From Rhynchopus sp. YZ270_cl-10 (taxonomy: Eukaryota > Euglenozoa > Diplonemea > Diplonemida > Diplonemidae), in contig OZ037870.1 of assembly GCA_964035575.1 (NCBI GenBank), forward strand, positions 1,025,014 through 1,089,013: 64,000 nucleotides of DNA, written 5' to 3'. Each line of letters begins with the position of its first letter. Within the stretch, counting starts at the first letter, position 1. Position numbers and translations under genes: made by a program. The notes under the pieces were generated by a model. It did not search any database and was not told the DNA's origin. It saw only the letters and a program-made list of their open reading frames with translations. Of this stretch, positions 1 through 9,688 are shown piece by piece.

Positions 1-171
1 TCATATTGTGTTTTTCTTCTTTCTTTTGGCACAGCACAAAAAAGAAAAATCCGGTTCTTGAGGATTTTTTTTTAAAGCAGTTACGATTTTTTATGGTTTC
101 CAATGGCAAAGCACACTACATATGCCATTTCTCCCCCCCTTTTTCTCCATTCTATACTGTTGCAACTTTCT

Positions 172-202
<31 letters not shown>

Positions 203-2012
203 CTCTTCTCCTCTTCTCCCTGACTCCTTCTCTAGTTTTTATATTTGATGTCTATGGGGTGTAAAGTCATCATACAAACCTCATTTCTTTTTCTCCCCTC
301 TTTAAAGCACAATACCACCAAAAACTCCGACAAGGAGAGTGTTTCATCAAATCACCGATGCCACTACCAGGGACTTTGCCTCCCCCCAGAAATGGTGAAA
401 CTGTGCTGACATATTTGAAGAGGAAAAAAGATGGGAATTTTTTGTGTTTTGGACGAATTTGTTTTCATTATTTTGAAGAAAGATGCTGTGCTATCCAGCT
501 TAAGCTACTATGCTGAGGCATGGGTTTTTATATTTACCACGATTTCTCTATTTTATTCTTCAAATTTTTTTTTGCCCAATATCAATTTCAGTTTTCCAAA
601 TTTATCCCATCTGTTTGCCCATCTTTTTGTTTTTTTTTTGATCCAATGTCAGAAGCATTTCTTTTGTGTTAGAGAAGAGAATGAAACCGGCAGAAGGGGG
701 GGGAGCTTTGCTGTATTTCTGACTCCCCCTTTTTTTCTTCATTTTTTCGCACCCTCTTTGCCTTCTTTTCGTTTAGAACAGAATGTATGAAATCATTTTT
801 CATTTTTTTGATTGGAGACTAAAACACGAGTCTTTAGAATCATCTTATCAAAAACAAATTGATTTTTTTTTTTTCGTCATCATTTTTTTGTGACGAGGAG
901 TGGGTGGAGACCCATCTCACCCCACCCCATTTTTTGGGCATTTTTTTTTCCCCCTATCACTGTGTTTCTCGACAACACAGATAGGGATCGAGATCCCCCA
1001 CCTCCCCCCCCATTCCCCCCTTTTTTTCCCACTCCCCCCTCCCCCCATTGTGACTCCTTCTTCTTCTCCTTCTCTTTCTCCTTCTCCTCCCTTTCCCTTC
1101 CCCCCTTTGCGCAAGAAGGTACCCTCCCACCATCACCCACCTCTCCCATTGCTCTAGGTTGGAAGACAAATTGTATCCAAGCTAATGGGCAAAAAAAATA
1201 AAGACGAATAGAAGAAAAAAAATCCCCCAATCTTCCCCTTGGAATTGGAAGTATCTCCCCCCTTTTTTCTGCGAATGAGAAAATTTTTGCTGTGTCTTTC
1301 ACTTTTTTTGCGGCGGTGTAGCCCTCTCATCTATGCACAGGATTCTTCTCCTTCTCTCTTTTTATCGACTTGAAAATATGTGTCGCGTCTCTAAGGCTCC
1401 ATTCATTGCTTTCAAGCATTTTTTTTTACTGAGTATTTTATTGTATATGTTAGGGGAAGGTCGTACATTTTTTTTTCTTCTTCTTCTCACCCCCCCGCTC
1501 CCCCATTTCAGGTCCATATCACGGATTTGAAAAAGAAGGGGAAAACAAATGGATCAGTTTTTAAAACAAAAAATACAGAATGAACAGAACAAAAAACTAT
1601 ATCCGCATTTGAGAAGGAAAAAAAAAAACACACACACACACTCCCCCTTCGGAATATTTCTTGTCTTTACTACCCCATTCCACCCTCTCTCTCTCTCACC
1701 CCCTTCTTTTTAATTCGACGTTGAACAAGGAAAAATTATTTTCATTCCCCTCCCCCCATCCCGCCATTCTGTGGCACCAAAAAGAACCACCCCCCCTCCT
1801 TCTCCCCCGAGGAAACACACAAAAAAAAAAAACATCCCCCACTATAAAGATGTGTGAACAAAAAAAGAAAAGAAAACAAACCTATTCCCTGACACACCTT
1901 TTGAACGGAATATCCCCCCTCAAAAAAAAGCTCCCCAATTTTCTTCTTCTTCTTCTTCTCTTTTCATTCTCCATCACCATTTCTTCAGAAAATAAAGAAA
2001 CAGTTTTTTTAA
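1..2012. other. Spacer upstream of the PDZ gene, no supported gene
   Basis: This stretch is dominated by T-rich and C-rich tracts, including a T run of more than 20 near 178-201, and by polypyrimidine/polypurine blocks around 970-1110. The open frames here are low-complexity by-products of those tracts. A weak relic of the LINE-tail repeat lies near 811-850. The last 60 bases before the next gene form a polypyrimidine tract ending in an AG about 25 bases before its start codon. Confidence 0.6.
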
Positions 2013-3679
2013 ATGGCAAGAGATCAAAGCCGAAATGTGACACGCCAGGTGTCGATGACAAGCAGTGTTATGGAGCAACCTATGTCCCGGAGCCGTACCA
2101 ACAGGAGAGACCTTGCGAGCAGTGTGGAAGTTTACCGGAAGGTGGCGGGAACGAGCAAGGCAGGGCGTGGGTGCCCTCGGTCGCACAACCGAGGGATGTC
2201 TGTTGAGCGGAATACTGAGGTGACGTTATCGCGTGGGATGTCCGAAAAGCTTGGATGCAGTCTTGAAAAAATGCGGGTCACCAACGTACAGAACGGCTCC
2301 GTTGCCGACCGTCATGGCCTCAACGGATACGTCGGTCGTACCATCACGCACGTTAACAACCAACCGGTTCATTCCATCGATGATATCAAACAGCTTACCT
2401 CTGCCTCAAACAGCGTGACGCTTCGCTTCAAGGACCCTACACAGCACAGAGGGCGGCGCTCTGTGTCGTATCGTCTGAATGACAAAGAGTCGGACGCAGT
2501 GTCGTGCAGGCGGCATATCCGCAGCCCGTATGCGGATGAGCTGAAGGATATCTTTGCCGAGCAGGCACCCATCCAGCAGACCACACAGAGGTCTGCGAGT
2601 TGTGGGATTTATGTGCCGTATGGTGATTCAACCAACGAGCCGGTTGCGTTTCCGGGGACGGTGCCGGTGTTGACTGTGCCGGGGCATGCTCCGAGGATAT
2701 CAAAAAATGGGCAGGTGAGTCAATCTCTTGGGAGGTTTAGGTTCCCGCCGAATCTGTCGTGCGAGCAGATGGAGTGTTATGGGTTGAGTTCGGGAGGGAA
2801 TAAGTTGGTGAACTACCGTCCGCCGTCGCCGAACAAGAAGGGTGGGGGTGTGTCGAGGCAGAGCCGTCGTGCGCACAGTGAGCCGCGTGGGTCGATGAAT
2901 GCACTCATATCGCATTCGTCGAGGAATGACCGCAGCTTTGTGCACGTCTCTCCGTCCCGCCGTGCCGGCCTGCACCTCCTCACCAACCAAAGCCCCAAGC
3001 TCGACTTCCTCCACCACGACGACGGCCTCACCGTCCCCTGGTCCCCCTCAGAGAAGTTCAACAACCTCTCCCCACGCCCAGGCTCACCCTCAAGGCGCCG
3101 TGCGATCGATCACAGAAGCTTCAACCCCACCTTCCTCTCCGACGGCCCCACCACACCCAGAGGTGGAAGAAGCGGGCGTGGTAGGGAATCTATCCCAAGA
3201 GAGTATGTCAAAAAAAGCTGAATTTTATCAAAAAAAAAATTTTTTACAGCCACGGTGATTTGGTAGGAAATACGCACCTCGGAAACCTGAAGAACCTCAC
3301 CCCCGTGAACAGCGTGCGGACGGCTGTCAGTAAGTGCATTCTCCCGAAGGTATAGTTTTTTTTTTTGTGAAAATGGTTTTATCTAATAATACAGGTGGTG
3401 AACAAATACCAAGGACCGACCAAGAAGCATCCGATTTCGACGCCGATGACGTCGGACATCTTCAACTCCAATATGTACACACCGTACAGCTGCCAAGACA
3501 TGCGCGACTCAGCCTCCACTAGGATTAAAGGGCGTGTCAACACTTTCCGCAGTCCAATGTCTTTGACACACAACGAGCCCATGGCTGACCCTAGAACCCC
3601 TCAGTCACCTGGCGCAAGCAGGCGCCGAGCACACACTCCTGCCCCCAGCCCTCGCCCTCCGTGGGACACCCACAACTAA
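2013..3679 (+). CDS. PDZ-domain protein, three exons
   Basis: Exons are 2013-3202, 3250-3349 and 3395-3679, giving 524 residues. Both introns are short (47 and 45 bases), start GTAT and end CAG, and the frame is kept across both junctions. Residues about 69-140 look like a PDZ fold: a GCSLEKMRVTNV strand, then NGSVADRHGL, then a GRTITHVNNQPV core and a final SVTLRF strand. The rest is basic and rich in Ser, Arg and Pro, probably disordered, with no signal peptide or membrane span. PDZ domains usually bind C-terminal tails of partner proteins; no partner can be named here. The ATG is the first in frame and follows a polypyrimidine-AG site. The coding strand switches from G-rich (2590-2900) to C-rich (2930-3180) codon choice. 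An AATAAA lies near 3829. Function beyond scaffolding is unknown. Confidence 0.75.
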
Positions 3680-5002
3680 GGTGAAGGGAGGGGGAACAAA
3701 ACCATTGCTGTTCTTTATTTTGTAGAAACTATTGTATTTTTTTTTTTGTAGACTTTGTTTCATCCACCCCAGTATCCTCCCCACTTTTTTTGGTGTCTTC
3801 ATCCGCAGAGATGTTTGCACCTCAAATTAAATAAAGACAGTCAAAGGAGGTGTATTTGTCTGATCTTTTCATTGGATGACTGTGCACGAGAGGCACATTC
3901 ATTTTTCAAGTTTTTTTTTTAAGGCTTACTAAAGACGGTCGAACCGTAACCTACAAACAACCTTTCAGGGTAAGTAGTACCATTGTGTCCAACCACTCAT
4001 GTTTGACTACCCCCTGGGGGAAGAATTTTTTTTATAAAAGCTGCTCTTAAGGGTTCAGGACGAATGGCGTCTATACCTTCCGTAGTAGGCTTTCGGCCAA
4101 CATTGAGTACAGACCCTATTAACCCTAAATGGGTTATTAGGCGATTGTCGACACAACAATAAAAATGAGGGCATTGTGCCGTGCAAAAGAGCTTTGACCG
4201 ATGTTGAAAAGAAGCATGTTCTTTTCTTTCAATGGAGTGTCAGTGCCTGCGTCTCCAGAGAAGCGGTTTTTGCACTATCAACTTCGTTTTCAAACGTTTC
4301 GTCTCTGCTCCGCTCGCTTCCCATTTCTACTCTTTTTCTCATCTCTCACCCCAATTCCATGTACCCGTTGTCAAGCACACAGTTAGTATTTTATTTTTTC
4401 TCACATACCTTCTCATTTTCCCCCTCCCATCCCCTTTGCCATTTAAAACGAACGTTGAATAAGGGAAAAAAAGAAAAGAAAACCAAAGGGAAAGTATTCT
4501 GTCCGTGGTGCTCGTGTGTTTTCCCGGTGCCTGCGTCCACAGAGGCGTTTGCACTTTTTCAACTAACATTTTTTTTTTCTCCAAGGATACTAAGAAAAGG
4601 CGTTCATCTTACCAAACATTATCTTTTTTCCTGATAGATTTGAAAAAATGGAAGATGAAGAATTCGCCTTTTTTTTTCACAGAATATGTTACGATATTGC
4701 TGTTGTAACAACTTTTTTTTTGTTTCAAAAAGGGAAATACCTCCGAGACACACACACACAATTGTTTTGTAACCCTCTCCCCCTCCCTCCCCATCCCCAC
4801 CCTATACAAAAATAACCTCCCCACATTACCACATTTTTACCTCTTCAATCAAAAACCCCACACACCAATTTCATCATATCACATCCAGGAAGTAGGGGGA
4901 AGTTACCCTCCCACCCCTTCTCTCCTGCTCGCTTCTCGCTTCTCGGTGACGAACACAAAGAGGCTTTGTTTTTGCATTGCTCAAAAATTTCGTCTTTTTT
5001 TT
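3680..5002. other. Spacer with dispersed repeats, no supported gene
   Basis: It holds the 3' flank of the PDZ gene with an AATAAA near 3829, a degenerate LINE-tail-like motif near 3878-3920, one copy of the UUCG-stem repeat at 4051-4157, and two copies of a second repeat (GCCTGCGTC...GAGGCG...TTTGCAC) near 4238-4290 and 4522-4570. The remainder is T-rich with purine blocks. Small open frames here have no recognisable domain. Confidence 0.6.
4051..4157 (+). repeat. UUCG-stem structured repeat, copy A
   Basis: This is one copy of a roughly 100-bp dispersed repeat. It contains GGC, a TTTCG loop and GCC at about 4088-4099, the conserved core CAACATTGAGTACAGACCC, then a stem CCTATTAACCC pairing with GGGTTATTAGG, and the conserved 3' box GCGATTGTCGACACAAC followed by an A-rich tail. 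Other copies keep both stems with different sequence. Confidence 0.7.
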
Positions 5003-8000
5003 ATGGATAATATAAGTCAAAGCAGTGCTTCGCAGGAGAGTGTGCATGCGATCAATGTGGACGAAGGTCTTACCTTGAGGGAAAAGCTTCGGAGGAAGGA
5101 GGTAGCCGAACAGCGACGGAAACACCAACAACAGCAACGGCAGCTCCAGCACTACACCCAGCAGAGACGAAATGCGTTGTACAAACAGAACCTGCAGAAG
5201 ATCGCCTTTAGCTCGCCGGAATACTGCAACCACCCGGTTTTGCCAGGAATCGACGTTTTTAGGGTTCTTGGAGAACAATTTCTTCGCCCAAACATTCAAA
5301 ACAGTTCCAGAGAGGTTACAACCATTCTTCCCCTCAAAGCGAACATCCCTCCTACACTGTTGATGTTCCCTGACCTAAATTATGTGTTTTATTCGACAAA
5401 TAAGAATGGATTTGTTTGCAGAACTGACAATTCCTCTTTGAAACATTTCAAACATCTGTTACGAAGGGAAAAGCAAGAGGCCGATGCAAGCCGCAGGATA
5501 ACGGTAGATCCGACTGTTGGAAAACGAAAATATTCTTCAGTTCAGGGTGACGGATGTGCACGGATCGGAGGTACTGGATGGCAGCCTTCTGCCAGCGATG
5601 ACAACCCTTGGCTGCAAATGGAGTTCCGCAAGACAACAGTTCTCGGCATCGCCCTGCAAAGCTACAGCAACACCGCATTTGTCACTTCTCTCTCCATTTC
5701 TCACTCCTTCGACGGCATTTCTTGGTATAAGGTGGACAATGGCATCGAATTTGTTGGGTTGTCTGCAGACGAATTGGAGGCCGAGGTTTTTTTTACTACT
5801 CCACTTCATACTCAATTTCTCCGAATTTACCCAAAATGTTGGGAAGGTTCACGGCCAGGCTGTAGAGCTGGTGTTGTTATTGAAGCTGAGGAAAAGAAAG
5901 AAAAGAAAAAGCTGGTTCTTCCGGTTGCCGTTCTGAAGAAGAGCATACCGGGGTCGAATACCACGAATTGCCAAACCTTATATGTGTCGCAGCTTGCGAA
6001 AGCGTGCACCCCTTCTGCTGTTGAACCGCAGGTTTTGCAGGAGTATGTTTGCTCTCGAGGTGCGTTTTCTACGTTGTACCGTTGTGTATGGAAGCAACAC
6101 AGCGAAAGCTATGCATACGTCATATCAAACCGTGTCAGCACCACCTCGGATACCCTCCAAAGCACTACCTCCCGGTTTCTTGCATCCCAAGCTGCGGACG
6201 ATCCGCTCAATATCTTTCTTATAAGGAGAGGGGCGTGCCAACAAATCTGCACCACCTCTGAGCACGTCGCAAAGCTTCTGCACCCAATTCTCAAATCAGC
6301 CGGAACGATTGACACCTTAGTCACCGATTGGATTCGTGATTCGAACGACGTCTTTTGGCTTGTCAATGTCAAAGGATGGAGGCTACGGAACAACGTACAA
6401 CCGCCTCTCAACTCCACCTCCGAGACAGAAAGAAGCCAAAAGGTAAAACAGGTTAAAAAACTGCGAAAATGCGGAGTATGCCAACGTAGGGTGGAGCTTG
6501 AGGCGAGACTTACTATTGCAATGATCCTCAAAACGGTGAACCTCCTCCGCGCCCGTGGAGTGTGGAACGGCAAGCACTGTCTGCCGAAGGGGACCGGGTC
6601 CTCGAAGTATCAGTACCTGAGTGTCTGTGTGGAGTGCTATCAGATGTACCGTTCGGAGACGCGGAGTGACAAGGCGGATAGGGAGCTGGCGTCGCAGCTG
6701 GGGGTGTCGCTGTCTGCGGTGGACGCGGCGACGGTGCATGAGGCAAATTGTTATACAAAGCTGCTGACAAAGCCGTCCTCAGAAGGCTTCTCTGCAGCTA
6801 TCAAAGCAGCCTCGCTCGGCCGCGAACAAACCCGCGACACAACAGTCAACCAACAGCAATGGCAGCTCCTCCTCTACTTCGAAAAAGTCTACAACCTCCC
6901 AGACCACCTCCCCCTCCACTCCCTCTCCCTCCGCGTCAAATCGCTCCTCGGCAACACCGATATACTCCCATTTCCTCGAACCCGCGACAAACATGGCGGC
7001 ACCGTTTCCTTCCATCTACTCAAAGTACGCTGTTTTTACACCGATTCGCAGGTCATCCAAAAGGCGACTTTAGAAGGAGAAGAACCCCAAACTGCAGGAG
7101 TCAATCAATACGGACTAAAAGTGTTGGACGAAAATGTGCAGCGGTTTTTGAAGGTGCAAAAATGCGTGAATGTGGACCTCTGCTGCGATGAGGAGGTGAT
7201 TGGGACCGCGGCGTTCCCGTTGCGGCAGTTAAACTCTGGGATGCTTTCGAAGTTGCAGCTGCTACGGATGTTTTCTACTGCCAGCCTTGGGACCTGCTCG
7301 CTTCGCATCAAAATCGGTCTCGTCAACAGCTCCCTATCCCTCACAAAAGGAGAAGAAGTTGCCCGGCACCCTTCCGGCCTTTTTGTCCCCCGCGCTCCTT
7401 CTTACAACATCAACGCGCTTCCCACTGAATGGCGGGTCCTAGTAGCAGATGGGAATACCCCAGAACCGGAAAGGGAGGTGAGCCCCCCTGAAAAGGAGGG
7501 AGAAGAGCCTCCTAAATCGCGCATTCTTGAAAAAATGTTCGCCTTTTGCAAAAGAGATGACGAAAGAGAACGGAACAGAAAGCATCCACAGAATAAGCTG
7601 CACACCACCGCACATCATACTGTGAAGAATGAGGAGGAATATCTGTTTTTTGTCAGGAATTTGAAGGGCTTAAAACAGGAGAAGGCGAATGCAAAGAATT
7701 TACTAGAAACCCTTGAATTCGAGCCGCCTAAGGGGAAATGCGAGCAGCTAGAAAAGGAGACCAGAGAATTTCGCAAACAACTCAAAACTTCGAAGAAGAA
7801 GCGCCCTATACCACAGCCACCACAACCTCCGCCACCTCCTCCACCTCCGGTACATACATCGCCACCTTCCTCCTTCAGGAATACGACCTCCGCTTCTCTT
7901 ATGGAGAGACTCCTGCGTATTAGAGAACCCTCGCATTCAATGCTCTCCTTCGATACCATCAACACTAATAACGATACCCAAGAGACCGCCTTGACGACCT

Positions 8001-9010
8001 TCTCAGACACTCCGAACCGTACCCAAGCCTGGGGTGATCCATCCGAAAATTCTGGAACCAAATTGATTTGTTCTAGATCGCCGCCAATAGGGGGTAAACC
8101 CCGTTCTGTCAAGCATGCTGTAACAGTTGCACCACAAACCGGAGGGAGGGCACAATGCGTGAAGGTGATAGAATCACGCAATGAGGTGGAGTTGGGGCTT
8201 CCTTTGAGGTTTACTGCATGGAAATTTGAGGTTTCTTTGAAAACAGTGGAGGGGTTGCTTCCAGGGGAGGAAGGGGGCGATGTGAATGCGGCAGCCACAT
8301 GGACTGCGACGTACTCTCTTTTTGGAGAGAGAATGGTGCATAGAGGGTTTCGTTTGGTAGCGTCGGGGCCGTTGCAGTTGCAGGCAGATAGTACAACATA
8401 TCTTTTTTGTCATAGTAATAAAAGCTTGGTGAAATATTTGAGGGAAGGTGTGTCGCGACTCAAAATTTATATTCACAATACCTACGAATGTGCGACGGAT
8501 GCTCCACAAAAGGAGGACGATATGCAGGAAATGCGGAATGCAGTTGTCGCAGAACTCAACCTCGCCCCGATCGCTGAAGATATCATCGCAAAACGGAATC
8601 TCAGTGAAATCGAGGGGCTTCTCCCCCTAAAGCGTCCATCCGGTGGAGGAGGGCTTCTTACTTCATTGCATGCTGATAACCTCTCAGATAGTGACGACGA
8701 TGAGATGTATCAAAGAGTGCTTGATGACGTCGAAGATGAAGAAAATGAAAACGATGACGATGACGCAGAAACGATCTTCCTCGGGGGAGGGGGTAAAGGC
8801 CGTCTCCGGCGTGTCAGGCAGGGGCAAGGACAAGAGGAGGAGGAGGATGAGGACTCAGATGACTTCTGTGTGCGCAGCTCGCATCCGCTCCTCGAGTTCT
8901 CCATTCGTGCGTCGGCAACAGACCTCTCAGTGGCAGAGGTGAAAATTCTGCGCGATTTGCGTCCCGAATATGACATTGCAGTGGTCGACTGTGATGAGGA
9001 TAAACAGTGA
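5003..9010 (+). CDS. Discoidin (F5/8C), zinc-binding and C2 domain protein
   Basis: A single 1335-residue exon. Visible in order: a Gln/Arg-rich N-terminal helix (residues 25-65); an F5/8 type C-like beta-sandwich at about 176-293, with WQPSASDDNPWLQMEF and the closing FLRIYPKCW; a two-pair CxxC cluster at about 489-545 (KCGVC ... CVECY), probably zinc-binding; a C2-like region at about 615-775; a proline run near 937-950; a second C2-like region at about 1050-1160; and acidic stretches at about 1229-1290. There is no signal peptide, so the discoidin fold probably acts inside the cell, as in some ciliary proteins; that role is inference. I chose ATG 5003 because the frame upstream has only a GTG start and T-rich leader sequence. 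I do not recognise an orthologue by name. Confidence 0.75.
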   Translation: MDNISQSSASQESVHAINVDEGLTLREKLRRKEVAEQRRKHQQQQRQLQHYTQQRRNALYKQNLQKIAFSSPEYCNHPVLPGIDVFRVLGEQFLRPNIQNSSREVTTILPLKANIPPTLLMFPDLNYVFYSTNKNGFVCRTDNSSLKHFKHLLRREKQEADASRRITVDPTVGKRKYSSVQGDGCARIGGTGWQPSASDDNPWLQMEFRKTTVLGIALQSYSNTAFVTSLSISHSFDGISWYKVDNGIEFVGLSADELEAEVFFTTPLHTQFLRIYPKCWEGSRPGCRAGVVIEAEEKKEKKKLVLPVAVLKKSIPGSNTTNCQTLYVSQLAKACTPSAVEPQVLQEYVCSRGAFSTLYRCVWKQHSESYAYVISNRVSTTSDTLQSTTSRFLASQAADDPLNIFLIRRGACQQICTTSEHVAKLLHPILKSAGTIDTLVTDWIRDSNDVFWLVNVKGWRLRNNVQPPLNSTSETERSQKVKQVKKLRKCGVCQRRVELEARLTIAMILKTVNLLRARGVWNGKHCLPKGTGSSKYQYLSVCVECYQMYRSETRSDKADRELASQLGVSLSAVDAATVHEANCYTKLLTKPSSEGFSAAIKAASLGREQTRDTTVNQQQWQLLLYFEKVYNLPDHLPLHSLSLRVKSLLGNTDILPFPRTRDKHGGTVSFHLLKVRCFYTDSQVIQKATLEGEEPQTAGVNQYGLKVLDENVQRFLKVQKCVNVDLCCDEEVIGTAAFPLRQLNSGMLSKLQLLRMFSTASLGTCSLRIKIGLVNSSLSLTKGEEVARHPSGLFVPRAPSYNINALPTEWRVLVADGNTPEPEREVSPPEKEGEEPPKSRILEKMFAFCKRDDERERNRKHPQNKLHTTAHHTVKNEEEYLFFVRNLKGLKQEKANAKNLLETLEFEPPKGKCEQLEKETREFRKQLKTSKKKRPIPQPPQPPPPPPPPVHTSPPSSFRNTTSASLMERLLRIREPSHSMLSFDTINTNNDTQETALTTFSDTPNRTQAWGDPSENSGTKLICSRSPPIGGKPRSVKHAVTVAPQTGGRAQCVKVIESRNEVELGLPLRFTAWKFEVSLKTVEGLLPGEEGGDVNAAATWTATYSLFGERMVHRGFRLVASGPLQLQADSTTYLFCHSNKSLVKYLREGVSRLKIYIHNTYECATDAPQKEDDMQEMRNAVVAELNLAPIAEDIIAKRNLSEIEGLLPLKRPSGGGGLLTSLHADNLSDSDDDEMYQRVLDDVEDEENENDDDDAETIFLGGGGKGRLRRVRQGQGQEEEEDEDSDDFCVRSSHPLLEFSIRASATDLSVAEVKILRDLRPEYDIAVVDCDEDKQ

Positions 9011-9688
9011 TAAGAACGTCAAAAAAAAGTTCAGTATGAAGGAATACCCTCTAGTTAGTTGTTGTCAGGGGGGGAAAGTTTTTTTTTTTTTTTTTCGGAG
9101 TGTGAAGTGCGAGGTGTTTACACTACCAACTTCACTTTTAAAAAAAAATGAGATTTGCTAATGAAGATTAGCGAATTCTCGGAAACTCTGATTAAAAAGA
9201 AACTGGAGATGTTGTTTAATGAGGGAGAGGAGGGTATATGGGCACCCTTTGTTATGTGCACGAAGAGGCACGTTCATCTTATGGAAAATTATTTTTAGAA
9301 TGAAAAGAAGAAACCATAGTAACACTTACACGCGTTTATTTTATTTTGCCCTTTTTGGTTTCTTTTAAAAGCTGGTTGTTGGGGGTGATACCTTCTCGGT
9401 AATGCACCATCAATTCACCTTTTTTGCTTTCCCTCCTCTCCCCTTCCCCTTTTGCCGCGTAATTTTGCCTGACTTTTTTAAAGATTTTCTTAAGAGCCTA
9501 AAGAACCCCTACCTTTTATCTCCTTTTCTCCCTCCCCCATTTCCCCCCCCCCAAAAAATGCACATCCCCTTTTAAAATAACAAAAACTTCATCAAAACCC
9601 ATACCCTTTTAAAACTGAACAGATTGCTTTTATCTTCTTCTTTTCTAACCCATTTTTTTTTTAGACTCTTTTTATTCATAGAAACGCA
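9011..9688. other. Spacer with repeat relics, no supported gene
   Basis: It contains a degenerate copy of the GAGGCG...TTTGCAC repeat near 9100-9140, a LINE-tail-like GTGCACGAAGAGGCAC motif near 9255-9290, and long polypyrimidine tracts up to the NudC start. No open frame with protein-like composition is present. Confidence 0.6.

Noticed and set aside
880-1302. Overlapping frames on both strands around 1 kb
   Set aside because: Products of polypyrimidine/polypurine tracts (runs of Glu/Lys/Gly or Pro/Ser/Phe).
1661-2206. Open frame overlapping the start of the PDZ gene
   Set aside because: Low-complexity leader translation in another frame; the overlapping frame from 2013 continues through a PDZ domain and two clean introns.
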